64,000 nucleotides of DNA from Paenibacillus dendrobii (GTDB lineage: Bacteria > Bacillota > Bacilli > Paenibacillales > Paenibacillaceae): the NCBI RefSeq assembly GCF_009807035.1, contig NZ_WUBI01000001.1, positions 496,001 to 560,000 on the forward strand. Direction: 5' to 3'. The position numbers were made by a program, and so were the translations under genes. The notes below the pieces were generated by a model. That model did no database searches and was not told where the DNA came from. It worked only from the letters and a program-made list of their open reading frames with translations. Below, one piece after another: positions 16,883 through 26,423 of the stretch. Position 1 is the first letter of the stretch. Every line of letters starts with the position of its first letter.

Positions 16883-17647
16883 ATGAAACTTCAAGACAAA
16901 GTAGCAGTTATTACAGGCGCAGGCTCCGGTATGGGCAAGGAAATGGCGCTGCTTTTCGGGCGTGAAGGCGCCAAACTGGTATTAGCAGACATCTCGCAAG
17001 CTACGTTGGATCAGGTTGTGGCTGAGGTAAAAGATAACGGCGGAAGCGCGGTCGGCGTTCTCGCAAACGTTGCCAAAGAAGAAGACGTGCAGAACATGAT
17101 CGATACTGCCGTAAATACCTATGGTTCCCTGGACGTGTTGGTGAACAACGCAGGTATCATGGATAAAATGACACCGGTTACAGATGTAACGGACGAGCTG
17201 TGGGAAAGAGTTATTTCCATCAATGCAACCGGACCAATGCGCGCGATTCGCAAAGCATTGCCTATCATGATCAAGCAGGGTAAAGGCGTGATCGTAAACA
17301 CAGCTTCCGTCGGCGGCTTGTATGGTTCCCGTGCGGGTGCGGCATATACGGCATCCAAACACGCGGTTGTGGGTCTAACCAAAAATGTAGGCTTCCAATA
17401 CGCAGATGCGGGTATCCGTTGTAATGCCATCGCTCCAGGCGGGGTGGAAACGAATATTATGGCAGATGCAGGCGATATGAACATGGAAAGCCGTGGTCTG
17501 AAAAAAGCCATGTCCGGTGCTGGATTCAATCCTAGAAACGGTCAGCCATCCGAAATTGCCAAAGTGGCCTTGTTCCTCGCATCTGACGACTCAAGCTTCG
17601 TGAATGGTACGGTCATTACAGCCGATGCCGGCTGGACTGCATATTAA
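16883..17647 (+). CDS. Short-chain dehydrogenase/reductase
   Basis: A 254-residue classical SDR. Visible motifs: TGAGSGMG (cofactor loop, residues ~13-20), NNAG (~90), the catalytic Ser in NTASVGGLYG, YTASKHAV with catalytic Tyr and Lys, and APGGVETNI. Asp after strand 2 (VLADIS) favours NAD over NADP. The substrate is unknown; a 3-oxoacyl or sugar-alcohol dehydrogenase activity is possible. ATG 16883 follows GGGAGGT. Regulated by the divergent TetR protein (inference). Confidence 0.9.
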   Translation: MKLQDKVAVITGAGSGMGKEMALLFGREGAKLVLADISQATLDQVVAEVKDNGGSAVGVLANVAKEEDVQNMIDTAVNTYGSLDVLVNNAGIMDKMTPVTDVTDELWERVISINATGPMRAIRKALPIMIKQGKGVIVNTASVGGLYGSRAGAAYTASKHAVVGLTKNVGFQYADAGIRCNAIAPGGVETNIMADAGDMNMESRGLKKAMSGAGFNPRNGQPSEIAKVALFLASDDSSFVNGTVITADAGWTAY

Positions 17648-17688
17648 TGATAACGTCTTAAGTATCGTGAAAGGTACTTGAACGAATA

Positions 17689-17735
17689 CAGGGCTCTCTC
17701 TCTAACTGCTATCACAGTCTAGAGAAGAAGCCCTG
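17689..17735. terminator. Hairpin between convergent SDR and MFS genes
   Basis: CAGGGCT pairs with AGCCCTG, with an inner pairing TCTCTA/TAGAGA. No long T run, so a moderate or bidirectional terminator. Confidence 0.5.
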
Positions 17736-17756
17736 TTTGCAATTGTGCGAAATTCG

Positions 17757-19025
17757 TTATTGAGCCAAGGATTCCGCTGCAGCTTCGCTTCTTTTGTGCC
17801 TTGATTGAACTTTGAAGTATAAAGTACTCACGCTCAAGCTCAGTAAAAGATTGAAGCCGATCAGCAACTGATAATTATGTGCCAAATCGAAATTGAATCC
17901 TCCGGCCAGCGCGGCTAGCACGCCTCCAAGCTGATGCACCAGCAGGAGAATTCCCGTATGCAGTCCCATATTTTTGTCCCCGTCCGCGAGGGATTCCCTT
18001 GCGACGAGAATAGCGCCTGGCACGGCTCCGACATACGTGGCACCGAAGAGGAGTGAGAATAAAATCGGTGATACCGGAAAATGAAGAATAAGAAACGTGA
18101 ATGCTGCGGTCCGCAAAAGATATAAAATGGCCAACGCCTTGGTTCTTGATGTATGGTCCAGAAGGATAGAAAACGTAATGCCGCCAAATACCTCAAGCAG
18201 CCCGAGCAGACTCATCGCCGATGAGATCATGCCGGTCGAGACATGGGCGGTCTGGTGAATCGCAACCAGGTTCATTTCCACTGTTCCCATACTGATTCCA
18301 CATGTGAATATTCCGAAAGCAACGATCAGGTATACCGGATGCCGCAGCATGTTGGTGAATATGCGTACGGTGTTCAGCCATTTCAGAAGCGGTTTGGCAG
18401 CAGAGTCGTGAGTAGGAGCTTCATTCATGGCATCTTTTTCATCTGCGACAATCTCTCTGTCTGTATGTTCGCGTAGTATAAATACAATGCAGGGTATGAA
18501 AATCAGGCTGACGAGCAGGAGGATCTCATATACCTTGATCCAGTTTAGTCCTTGCCAATTGGCAAGGATCGGTACCATGACCGCAAAACCCAGAGAAGTT
18601 GAGCTACCGAGTACAGCGAGCGCTTTGGCCCGGTGATGCTTGAACCATCCCGTGATCAGCACATAGCTTGTCGATGCGCCGAGGCCGACAAAACCGGCAA
18701 ATAACCCGTTACCAATAAAATAGCCAAGCTCATTACGCATCGTGATCACGGCGGTGATCGAAAGGATCTGGAAACTGCTGACAAGCAACATGACTTTTTT
18801 GACACCATAGCGGTCAACGAGCAGCCCGCCAAGAGGTGCGCATAATGCACCGATAAAGGTGGCCGTTGACCAGGTTGTCCCGAGAAAATTCCTCCCTACC
18901 CCAAGGCTTGCGGTAATCTCACCTTGATAGTAAGAAATAACGAATCGGCTCAACGACCCGGCGAATCCGAAGCACCATAAAAAAGCAAGCAAAAACCAGG
19001 CATATTTTCTCTCTTTCCACAGCAT
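17757..19025 (-). CDS. MFS transporter (oxalate/formate antiporter-like)
   Basis: 422 residues with about 12 hydrophobic segments in two bundles and a central cytoplasmic loop (~195-220). GGLLVDRYGVKKVML at ~62-76 is the MFS motif A between helices 2 and 3. The first helix and the GSLSRFVISYYQ region resemble the YbfB/oxalate-formate antiporter branch. Substrate unknown. The gene is divergent from the MocR-type regulator at 19183 with 157 bases between them, so it is a probable target of that regulator. Confidence 0.88.
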   Translation of the reverse strand: MLWKERKYAWFLLAFLWCFGFAGSLSRFVISYYQGEITASLGVGRNFLGTTWSTATFIGALCAPLGGLLVDRYGVKKVMLLVSSFQILSITAVITMRNELGYFIGNGLFAGFVGLGASTSYVLITGWFKHHRAKALAVLGSSTSLGFAVMVPILANWQGLNWIKVYEILLLVSLIFIPCIVFILREHTDREIVADEKDAMNEAPTHDSAAKPLLKWLNTVRIFTNMLRHPVYLIVAFGIFTCGISMGTVEMNLVAIHQTAHVSTGMISSAMSLLGLLEVFGGITFSILLDHTSRTKALAILYLLRTAAFTFLILHFPVSPILFSLLFGATYVGAVPGAILVARESLADGDKNMGLHTGILLLVHQLGGVLAALAGGFNFDLAHNYQLLIGFNLLLSLSVSTLYFKVQSRHKRSEAAAESLAQ

Positions 19026-19182
19026 CGCATCATTCCTCTCCCCGTTTGCTCGTATCTAATGCAGCTAATCTCTTTTTTCGTCAGTATACAATGATTATAC
19101 ATAGCCTCATCCAGCCAATTGGAAGAATTTTACCCCAGCCAATTTCATTTGCGCATATAATGTTAGCAGAGGAGGGGGAACG

Positions 19183-20655
19183 ATGAATTGGAAGCCCGAG
19201 ATGTCCAGCGAATTACCGATATATAGGCAAATCTATGAGTATTATGAAGGCCAGATACGAAGCGGCGTCCTTCTATCTGGAACCAGGCTGCCAACGGAGC
19301 GGGAACTGGCCCGTCTACTGTCTGTAAACCGAAGCACGGTAACGACTGCATATGACGAGCTTCGCTCCTCAGGACTCATTGAATCCCGTCAGGGAAGCGG
19401 TACCCGCGTTAGCGGTTATTTGTGGGAAACAAAGCCTGTAAGTCATCCATATTGGCATCGGAGCATCCGCAGGAAAGTGTTCGACATGTCGGAATCCTTA
19501 CGCCATCTTATCCATGAAAGTCTGCCTGAAGGAAATGTCATTCATATGATCCGTGGTGAATTGTCTCCGGATTTAATGCCGCAAGAAATGCTTGAACATG
19601 CATCACAATGTCTAAGCTTTGATGTACCTTTTAGTTATTTTAGTGACTGGCGCGGGGATGCACAGCTTAGGGAAACCCTCTCTCATTTTTTGGCGGAACG
19701 GATGAACATTCGAGCGAATCCTGGGAACATCCTGATTACCAATGGCGTAAAACATGCTCTCTCCTTAATAGCCCGCACACTGTTGCAGCCGGGAGATGCG
19801 ATTGCAGTTGAAGGGCCATCTTATCTGTATTCCATGCAGGTATTCGCGGAAGAGGGACTTCGAATGGTTAAGCTGGAGGTGGATGAAGAGGGTTTGATAC
19901 CCGAACAGCTGCCCATGCTGTATCAGCAGTTTGGTGTAAGAATGGTATTTACTAACCCTACCTACCAGAATCCGACCGGTATCAGCTTGTCGATCGAACG
20001 GCGGCAAAAGCTTTTAAAGATATGCAAACAGCTGAATATCCCCATTGTCGAAGACGATCCCTACAGTCTGCTTCATCTCGAGGAGGAAGACAAGCCGCTG
20101 CCTTCCATCCAATCGCTGGACGAAAATGGCCAGCATGTTATTTACATAAGTACACTCTCGAAATTTGCCACACCGGGTATGAGAATTGGATACGTCGCTG
20201 CACCTTTGCAAGTTATTGACAAGCTGGCACAAACCAAAAACCGTACAGGATACAGTTCAAGCCATATGGGAGAGCAACTGGCACAACGGTTTTTAACAGA
20301 TGAAGCCTTTGACGCACATTTGAATAAGGTGAGAAGAGAATTAGCACGGAGAAGAGAGCGGATGCTACAGGCCATTCAACGGGAAGCGGGAGATTATATT
20401 GAGCTAGTGGCACCCCATGCGCCTGCAGGCGGATATTATTTGTGGCTGAGGTTAAAAGAGGAAACGGCGGCCGACTTTACCGAGAAGACTTGGATCGAAC
20501 AGGCGATCAGGCACGGAATCACTTTTTATCCCGGTTCCGTTTTTGGAGAAGGGGGCGGAAAGCTGCGGCTGACTTATGCATCGTTAAGCATGGAAGAGAT
20601 CGAACGGGGGATCCATCGATTAGGCGGTTTGCTGAAGGAAATGTATGGGCGATAA
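19183..20655 (+). CDS. MocR/GntR-type regulator with aminotransferase domain
   Basis: 490 residues. The N-terminal GntR winged helix (~10-80, LPTERELARLLSVNRSTVTTAYDEL) is joined to a fold-type I aminotransferase domain. The PLP lysine lies in STLSKFATPGMRIGY (about residue 326), and TNPTYQNPTG is the conserved loop. MocR proteins use PLP or an amino acid as effector and often regulate adjacent genes for B6, GABA or transport. Here the adjacent divergent MFS gene is the obvious candidate. AGGAGGGGG precedes the ATG. Confidence 0.92.
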   Translation: MNWKPEMSSELPIYRQIYEYYEGQIRSGVLLSGTRLPTERELARLLSVNRSTVTTAYDELRSSGLIESRQGSGTRVSGYLWETKPVSHPYWHRSIRRKVFDMSESLRHLIHESLPEGNVIHMIRGELSPDLMPQEMLEHASQCLSFDVPFSYFSDWRGDAQLRETLSHFLAERMNIRANPGNILITNGVKHALSLIARTLLQPGDAIAVEGPSYLYSMQVFAEEGLRMVKLEVDEEGLIPEQLPMLYQQFGVRMVFTNPTYQNPTGISLSIERRQKLLKICKQLNIPIVEDDPYSLLHLEEEDKPLPSIQSLDENGQHVIYISTLSKFATPGMRIGYVAAPLQVIDKLAQTKNRTGYSSSHMGEQLAQRFLTDEAFDAHLNKVRRELARRRERMLQAIQREAGDYIELVAPHAPAGGYYLWLRLKEETAADFTEKTWIEQAIRHGITFYPGSVFGEGGGKLRLTYASLSMEEIERGIHRLGGLLKEMYGR

Positions 20656-20835
20656 TGGCAAAAAAATAGCGCCGTCGTCTGTGCCTTTCCGGCACCACGC
20701 GCGGCGCTGCTCCGCTTTTTTGTTGGCGACGACCTGAGTCATCGGTTTGCGGCTCCATGTTACACGTCCTCCAAGAACAGGTGTAGGATGGCTTGACTGT
20801 GCGGTTTTTGCTGGTTTATGCTTTGTTTTTTTCAT
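20620..20835 (-). CDS. Small basic hypothetical protein
   Basis: 71 codons. The N-terminal half is strongly basic (MKKTKHKPAK; VANKKAEQRRAWCRKG). An excellent ribosome site, AAAGGGGAGA, precedes the ATG, which argues for a real gene. Its 3' end overlaps the last 36 bases of the MocR gene on the other strand, and a strong hairpin plus T run (20668-20708) lies inside the frame before its stop codon. The C-terminal 20 residues may therefore rarely be made, or the frame may be mis-extended. No recognised domain. Confidence 0.55.
   Translation of the reverse strand: MKKTKHKPAKTAQSSHPTPVLGGRVTWSRKPMTQVVANKKAEQRRAWCRKGTDDGAIFLPLSPIHFLQQTA
20668..20720. terminator. GC-rich hairpin with T runs on both sides
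   Basis: AGCGCCG (20668-20674) pairs with CGGCGCT (20702-20708), inner GTGCC (20681-20685) with GGCAC (20691-20695). On the minus strand the stem runs directly into ATTTTTTT. On the plus strand T6 comes after an 8-base gap. It can end MocR transcription but also lies inside the small minus-strand gene. Confidence 0.7.
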
Positions 20836-20966
20836 GAGAATCTCCCCTTTACTGAAGTTACGGTTACAGCATAAAACATTTTAAACATGAACTCAAGTAA
20901 TCCGCGTAAAATGTAATGGTATGCTATAATTATTTTGGTTTAATATGGTAATTGGGAGGTTGGAAA

Positions 20967-23369
20967 ATGAACGAAAGCAAATTAACCGGCGGACAAGCCT
21001 ACCGGGTTAAATCCGCGAAGAAGATGATCAAAACCGTACTTGCAGGCACGCTTGGACTCAGTATTCTGCAGATTCCGGTATGGGCGGCAGCCGAATCGGG
21101 CAGCTTGGTAGCGACTGCGCCAACAGTTCAGGTCGGAGGAAGCTCGGCAGACAAGGGGCATGCTTCGGAAGATAAGGCAAAAATAACTAAAGAGCAGGCA
21201 GCTGAGAAAATGCTCGCTTTGTTCCCTGTGTTAAAAGATGCCAAGCTTGAAGAAACCAGTTACTCGGAAAGCGAAAATATGACAGGACACCAATCCATCT
21301 GGACGTTAAATTGGACGTTCACGAAGGGGAATTCCTCGTATTCGATCAACACGGGCGTAGATGCCATCACAGGGGACGTACTCAGCTACAACCAGCCTTT
21401 TTACCTAACTGGAGATGACAATGCTTACTATCCGCCGGAAATTTCGAAAGATCAAGCCGAAGCAATCGGGAAGGATTTCATCGCAAAAGCGGCATCTTCC
21501 GTTTCTGTTGGCGATCTTGTATCTGTCGAAACGTCGTATAACTCTGGCAAAACGCTATTTGGACCTGTCATGTACAATTTTAGTTATAATGTCAAAGTAA
21601 ACGGCATTCCTTCGGATGGGGAGAATCTCAATATCGATGTCGACGGGAAAGGGAGAATCATCAACTACAACCGGATGACCTTCGGCAAGAAATATCCCTC
21701 GGGCAAGCCGGGTATCTCCTCTTCCCAAGCCGTAGACGCCTATAAAAAGGATTTATCCCTTACTTTGGCCTATGTTTCTTTTAATGATCAAATGTATCCA
21801 TCGAAATCAAAAAAAGACTGGCGTCTTGAATACATACCTTCGCCTTACTTGTCATCAGTCGATGCCAACACAGGAAAAAGACTGACTTCAGGGTCTGATA
21901 CGGAAAACACGGTACCTAAAGTGCTGGAATACGCTGCTTTCCCAACCTCGACTTCGAAGTCTTTTATTCCTCACGCAGGAAAGACGCTAAGTTCGAAGGA
22001 AACGGTAGAATTGTACGCCCAAATAGCCCCGTCAAGCAAGGATTATTCGTTGTCCTCTTTTCTTTCCGGTTATTGGAACACAGAGGGTAACCAGGTATGG
22101 AATTTGAACTGGAACAAACGCAACTCCGTGGGCTATGGGGGTGAAAGCATCAACATGGTCGTCGAGGCAGACACCGGTCAGCTCATCAATTATAATATCA
22201 ATTCCTATCCAATGGTGATGAATAGCATCGATGGCGCGAAGAGTAATGACGATAATAGCGCCAAAAACAAGTCTGCACTTATCACCGAAACCCAAGCTCG
22301 GGATAAGGCGATCGCACTCGTAAATAGTTATTATCCGGAAGCGGCCAAGAATCTCAAGATATCCAATGAATCAGGCGCACAAAAGTCGGAAGGCAAAACA
22401 CTCTACCGATACGTCTTTCAACAGTTTCATAAGGATGTACCCGTATATAACAATCAGGTAACGGTTGTACTGGAAGGCGATGGAAAACTCCGCAGTTATA
22501 GTGCTGGACTGCCATTACCGCTGGAGGACGAGACAGCACTGGATGCTTTGTCCGTGAAAATAAAGTCCGCCGACGCGACCAAAACTTATCAAGATTCTTT
22601 GGGAGCAGAGCTTAGATATACGTCTGATGGCGGCTATTTTACGGAGAGCAAATATTTAGAACCGACTGTGACGCTCAGTTACATTCCGACCTTTAAAGGA
22701 GACCGGGGCCTTCCGTTCCTGAACGCCGTGACTGGCAAAGCGGAGGCTTACGGCATGTGGAATACGACCGAGAAGGGCAATAAGGGAGATCTCCCTGCAG
22801 ATGCCGCGTCGCATCAAGCCAGCAAAGACTTAGCCACGCTTCTGGAGTACAATGTGTTATCACCAGGCAGCGATGGATTGCTTCATCCGGACGCCGAGCT
22901 TGCTTATGGAGACTTACTGGTCATGATTGCCAAGGCAACGTATCCAAACCATATGTATTACGACAATGGACGCCTCGGTAAGCAGTATAAGGATGTACTT
23001 GCGGACAGTCCTTATGCGGAGGCCGTTCAGATGTTCACCGATCGCGGATGGCTTCAGAGCAGCCCGTACGACTTGCTTCATCCAGAGCAGGCACTCTCGC
23101 GCGAAAAACTGGCAGAAACGATCGTGAAGGTCCTCCATTACGACCGGTTGGCCAAGTATTATGATGCAGATCCGAAAGTCATGAGCTTATCGGATGCGGC
23201 TTCTATACAGAATAAGGGAGCCGTGGAGCTTGTGATCAGACTCGGTCTGATGACGGCCGATGGCGGAAAGTTCGAACCTGCGAAAACGGTTACCAAAGCC
23301 GAAGCAGCGCAAATCCTTGTACGCCTTGCCCATATTCAAGGGAAAGTGGATACTCCGATATCCGGATGA
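20967..23369 (+). CDS. Secreted YcdB/YcdC-domain protein with SLH anchor
   Basis: 800 residues. A signal peptide at the N-terminus (TVLAGTLGLSILQIPVWAAAES) is followed by two YcdB/YcdC-type regions of PepSY-like units (~75-250 and ~330-540). Each contains ITKEQAAEKM- or ITETQARDKAI-like openings, WxLNW and DAxTG.xxxYN motifs. Three S-layer homology units follow from ~625 to 790, the last ending TVTKAEAAQILVRLA. The PepSY-type part suggests peptidase inhibition or propeptide-like function; the SLH part would anchor it to the pyruvylated wall polymer. ATG 20967 follows GGGAGG; the TTG at 20952 precedes that site. Confidence 0.85.
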   Translation: MNESKLTGGQAYRVKSAKKMIKTVLAGTLGLSILQIPVWAAAESGSLVATAPTVQVGGSSADKGHASEDKAKITKEQAAEKMLALFPVLKDAKLEETSYSESENMTGHQSIWTLNWTFTKGNSSYSINTGVDAITGDVLSYNQPFYLTGDDNAYYPPEISKDQAEAIGKDFIAKAASSVSVGDLVSVETSYNSGKTLFGPVMYNFSYNVKVNGIPSDGENLNIDVDGKGRIINYNRMTFGKKYPSGKPGISSSQAVDAYKKDLSLTLAYVSFNDQMYPSKSKKDWRLEYIPSPYLSSVDANTGKRLTSGSDTENTVPKVLEYAAFPTSTSKSFIPHAGKTLSSKETVELYAQIAPSSKDYSLSSFLSGYWNTEGNQVWNLNWNKRNSVGYGGESINMVVEADTGQLINYNINSYPMVMNSIDGAKSNDDNSAKNKSALITETQARDKAIALVNSYYPEAAKNLKISNESGAQKSEGKTLYRYVFQQFHKDVPVYNNQVTVVLEGDGKLRSYSAGLPLPLEDETALDALSVKIKSADATKTYQDSLGAELRYTSDGGYFTESKYLEPTVTLSYIPTFKGDRGLPFLNAVTGKAEAYGMWNTTEKGNKGDLPADAASHQASKDLATLLEYNVLSPGSDGLLHPDAELAYGDLLVMIAKATYPNHMYYDNGRLGKQYKDVLADSPYAEAVQMFTDRGWLQSSPYDLLHPEQALSREKLAETIVKVLHYDRLAKYYDADPKVMSLSDAASIQNKGAVELVIRLGLMTADGGKFEPAKTVTKAEAAQILVRLAHIQGKVDTPISG

Positions 23370-23444
23370 CAATCGCAACCACTTATGGCGGCTGAGCGAC
23401 TTCATTCTGCGAATCGACCCTTTTGAACGATCTGAATGGATTAC

Positions 23445-23473
23445 CAGAGCCTTCTTATGGGGGCTCTTTTTTA
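23445..23473 (+). terminator. Terminator after the SLH protein gene
   Basis: AGAGCC pairs with GGCTCT around TTCTTATGGG, followed by TTTTTTAATTTTT. Confidence 0.8.
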
Positions 23474-23563
23474 ATTTTTCGAATGTTTCCAACATTTGAT
23501 GCAGTCATGCTGGTGGGTTGTTAAATTGTTATTTCTATTGATTTATGATTTGAATGAATATAT

Positions 23564-23577
23564 CATATAATTATATG
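23564..23577. promoter_or_regulatory. Candidate ArsR operator, CATATAATTATATG
   Basis: A perfect 14-bp palindrome 44 bases before the arsR start, just upstream of TATACT/TATAAT boxes at 23582-23594. AT-rich palindromes of this kind are typical ArsR/SmtB sites. Confidence 0.6.
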
Positions 23578-23620
23578 CTTATATACTTTATAATGAAATG
23601 ACAACATAGGGGGGCAGAAC

Positions 23621-23947
23621 ATGGATGAGATTGCGGAGGCTGCTGAGAAACTAAAGCTTCTGGGTGATAAGACGAGGCTTACGATTCTTTGTTTGCTGAA
23701 AGACCGGGAATGGTGCGTCTGCGAGCTTGTAGACGTATTATCCATATCCCAGCCTGGAATTAGCCAGCATATGAGAAAGCTGAAATCGCATGGTATCGTG
23801 AATGAATCTAGAAGAGGGCAATGGGTGTATTATTCGCTGCGAATCCAGGATAAGCCATATATTCAAGCGGTGCTTGATTATATGCCCGGTACGGCGGGTA
23901 CATTATCCTTGCTGAATAAGAAGGAACCAGGACAGTGTTGTAATTAA
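23621..23947 (+). CDS. arsR: ArsR-family arsenite-responsive repressor
   Basis: 108 residues, winged helix. [10 protein letters not shown] at 31-40 carries Cys32 and Cys34 in helix alpha-3, the classical As(III)/Sb(III) site of ArsR, and [19 protein letters not shown] is the recognition region. An extra CC pair sits at the extreme C-terminus (residues 106-107). It would repress its own operon until arsenite binds. GGGGGGC precedes the ATG. The arsB efflux gene follows 47 bases later. Confidence 0.92.
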   Translation: MDEIAEAAEKLKLLGDKTRLTILCLLKDREWCVCELVDVLSISQPGISQHMRKLKSHGIVNESRRGQWVYYSLRIQDKPYIQAVLDYMPGTAGTLSLLNKKEPGQCCN

Positions 23948-23994
23948 TCTCTAGTTATATACAATCATGGGGGACAGAAATTGGAGGTTGTCTT

Positions 23995-25281
23995 TTGTTA
24001 TCAGTCATTCTTGCCGTTCTTATTTTTATCGTAACATTAACTTTTGTCATTTGGCAGCCGAAGCGGCTGTCGATTGGCTGGTCCGCATGCGGGGGAGCAG
24101 TGCTTGCTCTGATCGCCGGAGTCGTAAACATTCATGATGTGTTGGATGTGACCGGTATCGTTTGGAATGCGACATTGGCGTTCGTGGCCATTATCCTCAT
24201 CTCTCTTATTTTGGATCGGATCGGATTTTTTGAATGGGCCGCGCTGCATATGGCGGCTGCTGCACGAGGCAATGGCATTCGGATGTTTGTATATGTATCG
24301 GTGCTTGGTGCAGTTGTTTCCGCATTTTTCGCTAATGACGGGGCTGCACTGATTCTGACGCCTATCGTTCTGGCGATGGTCCGAGCGCTGAATCTCGATG
24401 AGAAGAAGGTGTTTCCTTTCATCATCGCCAGCGGCTTCATCGCAGACACCACCTCGCTGCCGCTGGTCGTCAGCAATCTGGTGAACATCGTCTCTGCCGA
24501 TTTTTTCGGGATCAGCTTTATGCAATACGCGGGAAAAATGATTCTACCGGATCTTTTCGCATTACTAGCCAGTATCACGGTATTATATCTCTATTTCCGG
24601 CGTAGCATTCCCAAACGGTTTGATACGATGCAGCTCAAGAAACCGTCAGAAGCCATCAAGGACCCGAAGCTGTTCAGGCTGTCATGGATCGTGCTTGCTC
24701 TGCTGCTGATCGGGTACTTTGTCAGCGAATTTCTGAATATTCCGGTATCCATTGTTGCTGGCGTGATCGCTATCTTGTTCCTGTTCATGTCTAGTCGGAG
24801 CAGCGCGATTCCCGTTAAGGAAGTACTGAGGGGTGCGCCATGGGCCATCGTGTTCTTTTCCATTGGAATGTATGTCGTCGTGTACGGCCTTCGTAACGTT
24901 GGGTTAACCGATATGCTTGCGCATGTGATCCGGGGTGCAGCGCAGCATGGCGTCTTTGCAGCAACGATTTCCATGGGCTTTATCGCCGCGTTTTTGTCTT
25001 CCATCATGAACAACTTGCCGACCGTGATGATCGATGCGCTGGCTATTGATGCGGCACATGTCACCGGAGCGGTCAAGGAAGCATTGATATATGCCAATGT
25101 GATCGGTTCGGATCTTGGACCGAAAATTACGCCGATCGGATCGCTTGCGACGCTGCTGTGGCTGCATGTGCTTTCCTCCAAAGGGGTCAAGGTAACATGG
25201 GGAACGTATTTCAGGACAGGTATCATTTTGACGATTCCTACGTTATTGATTACGTTGATTGGTTTGTATCTCGTCCTTTGA
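23995..25281 (+). CDS. arsB: Arsenite efflux permease ArsB
   Basis: 428 residues with about 11-12 membrane spans, of the ArsB/NhaD (ion transporter) superfamily. [16 protein letters not shown] and [20 protein letters not shown] are the conserved re-entrant segments, and the C-terminal pair [10 protein letters not shown] and [19 protein letters not shown] matches ArsB. It exports As(OH)3 in exchange for protons at the plasma membrane. TTG start with TTGGAGG just ahead. No arsenate reductase gene accompanies it in the window. Confidence 0.93.
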   Translation: MLSVILAVLIFIVTLTFVIWQPKRLSIGWSACGGAVLALIAGVVNIHDVLDVTGIVWNATLAFVAIILISLILDRIGFFEWAALHMAAAARGNGIRMFVYVSVLGAVVSAFFANDGAALILTPIVLAMVRALNLDEKKVFPFIIASGFIADTTSLPLVVSNLVNIVSADFFGISFMQYAGKMILPDLFALLASITVLYLYFRRSIPKRFDTMQLKKPSEAIKDPKLFRLSWIVLALLLIGYFVSEFLNIPVSIVAGVIAILFLFMSSRSSAIPVKEVLRGAPWAIVFFSIGMYVVVYGLRNVGLTDMLAHVIRGAAQHGVFAATISMGFIAAFLSSIMNNLPTVMIDALAIDAAHVTGAVKEALIYANVIGSDLGPKITPIGSLATLLWLHVLSSKGVKVTWGTYFRTGIILTIPTLLITLIGLYLVL

Positions 25282-25328
25282 ATGGATAAATTTGGTTTAA
25301 CGATCACCTAACGTCAGGAGGTATATCC

Positions 25329-25847
25329 ATGATGAAGCGGAAGGGCACGTCTGTGTTTTGGGGTGCTTCGGTCATCGCGGTATTTATACTCGGCTATAGC
25401 ATGGCTGCGCCTGTGCAAGACCAAACCGATAATTCAGCTGAAACGAGTGCGTATAAAATCTTGAATGAGGTTGACACCATTAGAACTGCCGATGCGAGCA
25501 CTTTGAAAAATGATCTGGGATCCATTACGTATGGGATAGACGATCATGCGATTAATGTGATCTTGGATCTGGATCTCCCGCGGCATCCTCAAGTAGGCAT
25601 TGCCTTCATCGGAGCGGACAGTCAGGGAGTTGTTTTCGGTGACATGACTAGCAATCTGAAAGTTGGGCATGTTGAACAAGAAACGACCTTTTTCACGGAA
25701 AATAACCGGCTTGTTCTCTGGACGCAAGTTCCCGTGCGATCTCTTGGGGATGGGAATGAGGCATGGATTGAACTGACTGACCAGAAGACGGGGACGATGA
25801 TTTTGAAGCAAAAGCTTACGTTTCCGTTTAATCATCCGGAGAGCTGA
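25329..25847 (+). CDS. Membrane-anchored hypothetical protein
   Basis: 172 residues. One N-terminal hydrophobic segment (SVFWGASVIAVFILGYSMAA, residues ~8-27) without a lipobox, then a ~140-residue extracytoplasmic domain rich in beta-strand-like sequence (INVILDLDLPRHP, LVLWTQVPV). I do not recognise a family. Its start lies 47 bases after arsB with a good AGGAGG site, so it may be co-transcribed and perhaps protects or assists at the cell surface (inference). Confidence 0.7.
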   Translation: MMKRKGTSVFWGASVIAVFILGYSMAAPVQDQTDNSAETSAYKILNEVDTIRTADASTLKNDLGSITYGIDDHAINVILDLDLPRHPQVGIAFIGADSQGVVFGDMTSNLKVGHVEQETTFFTENNRLVLWTQVPVRSLGDGNEAWIELTDQKTGTMILKQKLTFPFNHPES

Positions 25848-25963
25848 GTTCATGAGATTCTGATCATCTCCGGAAAAAGTGCCGGGAATTGCATAATCTT
25901 ATAATGCGCCATTTCCCTAATGCTGAAATGAATTTTACATAGAAAGAGTGTGAACATGCTGCC

Positions 25964-26383
25964 ATGATTTCATTTCTGCTGACCTTAAAACGTCTTCTAA
26001 GCGGTCTTTTTCATGCATTCAAGCATAAGAACTTTCAGGTGTTGTTTGTATCGATTGTATTCGTGCTTCTGTCAGGCACCTTATTTTATACCCGTGAGGA
26101 AGGGTTGTCGGTTGTTGACGCACTGTATTTTTGCATTTCTACGCTCAGCACCGTGGGTCATCCGAATTTCGTACCTCAAACCACGTTCGGCAAAATCTTT
26201 ACGATGATCTATATCGTCGTGGGTACAGGCCTGTTCATGGGACTCATGGGATATATCGCTTACGGCGTTGTAAAAAGCAGCCAAAGGGAAGATGAAGAAG
26301 AAAAGGATAAGAAAAAGAACGATAAGGGCGATAAGCCAGGGAAAAACAAAAAGAAAACGCGGACTCTCACGGATTCGGAATAA
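25964..26383 (+). CDS. Two-helix ion channel, unusual filter TVGHPN
   Basis: A 139-residue Ion_trans_2 (KcsA-like) protein. TM1 at ~24-42, a pore helix ending STLSTVGHPNF (60-69), TM2 at ~76-104, then a highly charged cytoplasmic tail of Lys, Glu and Asp. Pore-lining context (ALYFCISTLSTVG, PQTTFGKIFT) is normal for potassium channels, but the filter is T63-V64-G65-H66-P67-N68 where TVGYGD is standard. Ion selectivity is therefore uncertain. No ligand-binding RCK domain. It is the last gene before a terminator, 116 bases after the hypothetical protein. Confidence 0.85.
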   Translation: MISFLLTLKRLLSGLFHAFKHKNFQVLFVSIVFVLLSGTLFYTREEGLSVVDALYFCISTLSTVGHPNFVPQTTFGKIFTMIYIVVGTGLFMGLMGYIAYGVVKSSQREDEEEKDKKKNDKGDKPGKNKKKTRTLTDSE

Positions 26384-26423
26384 GATGAGGTTCAACCGCG
26401 TACATCGCATCCTTTGGGGATAT

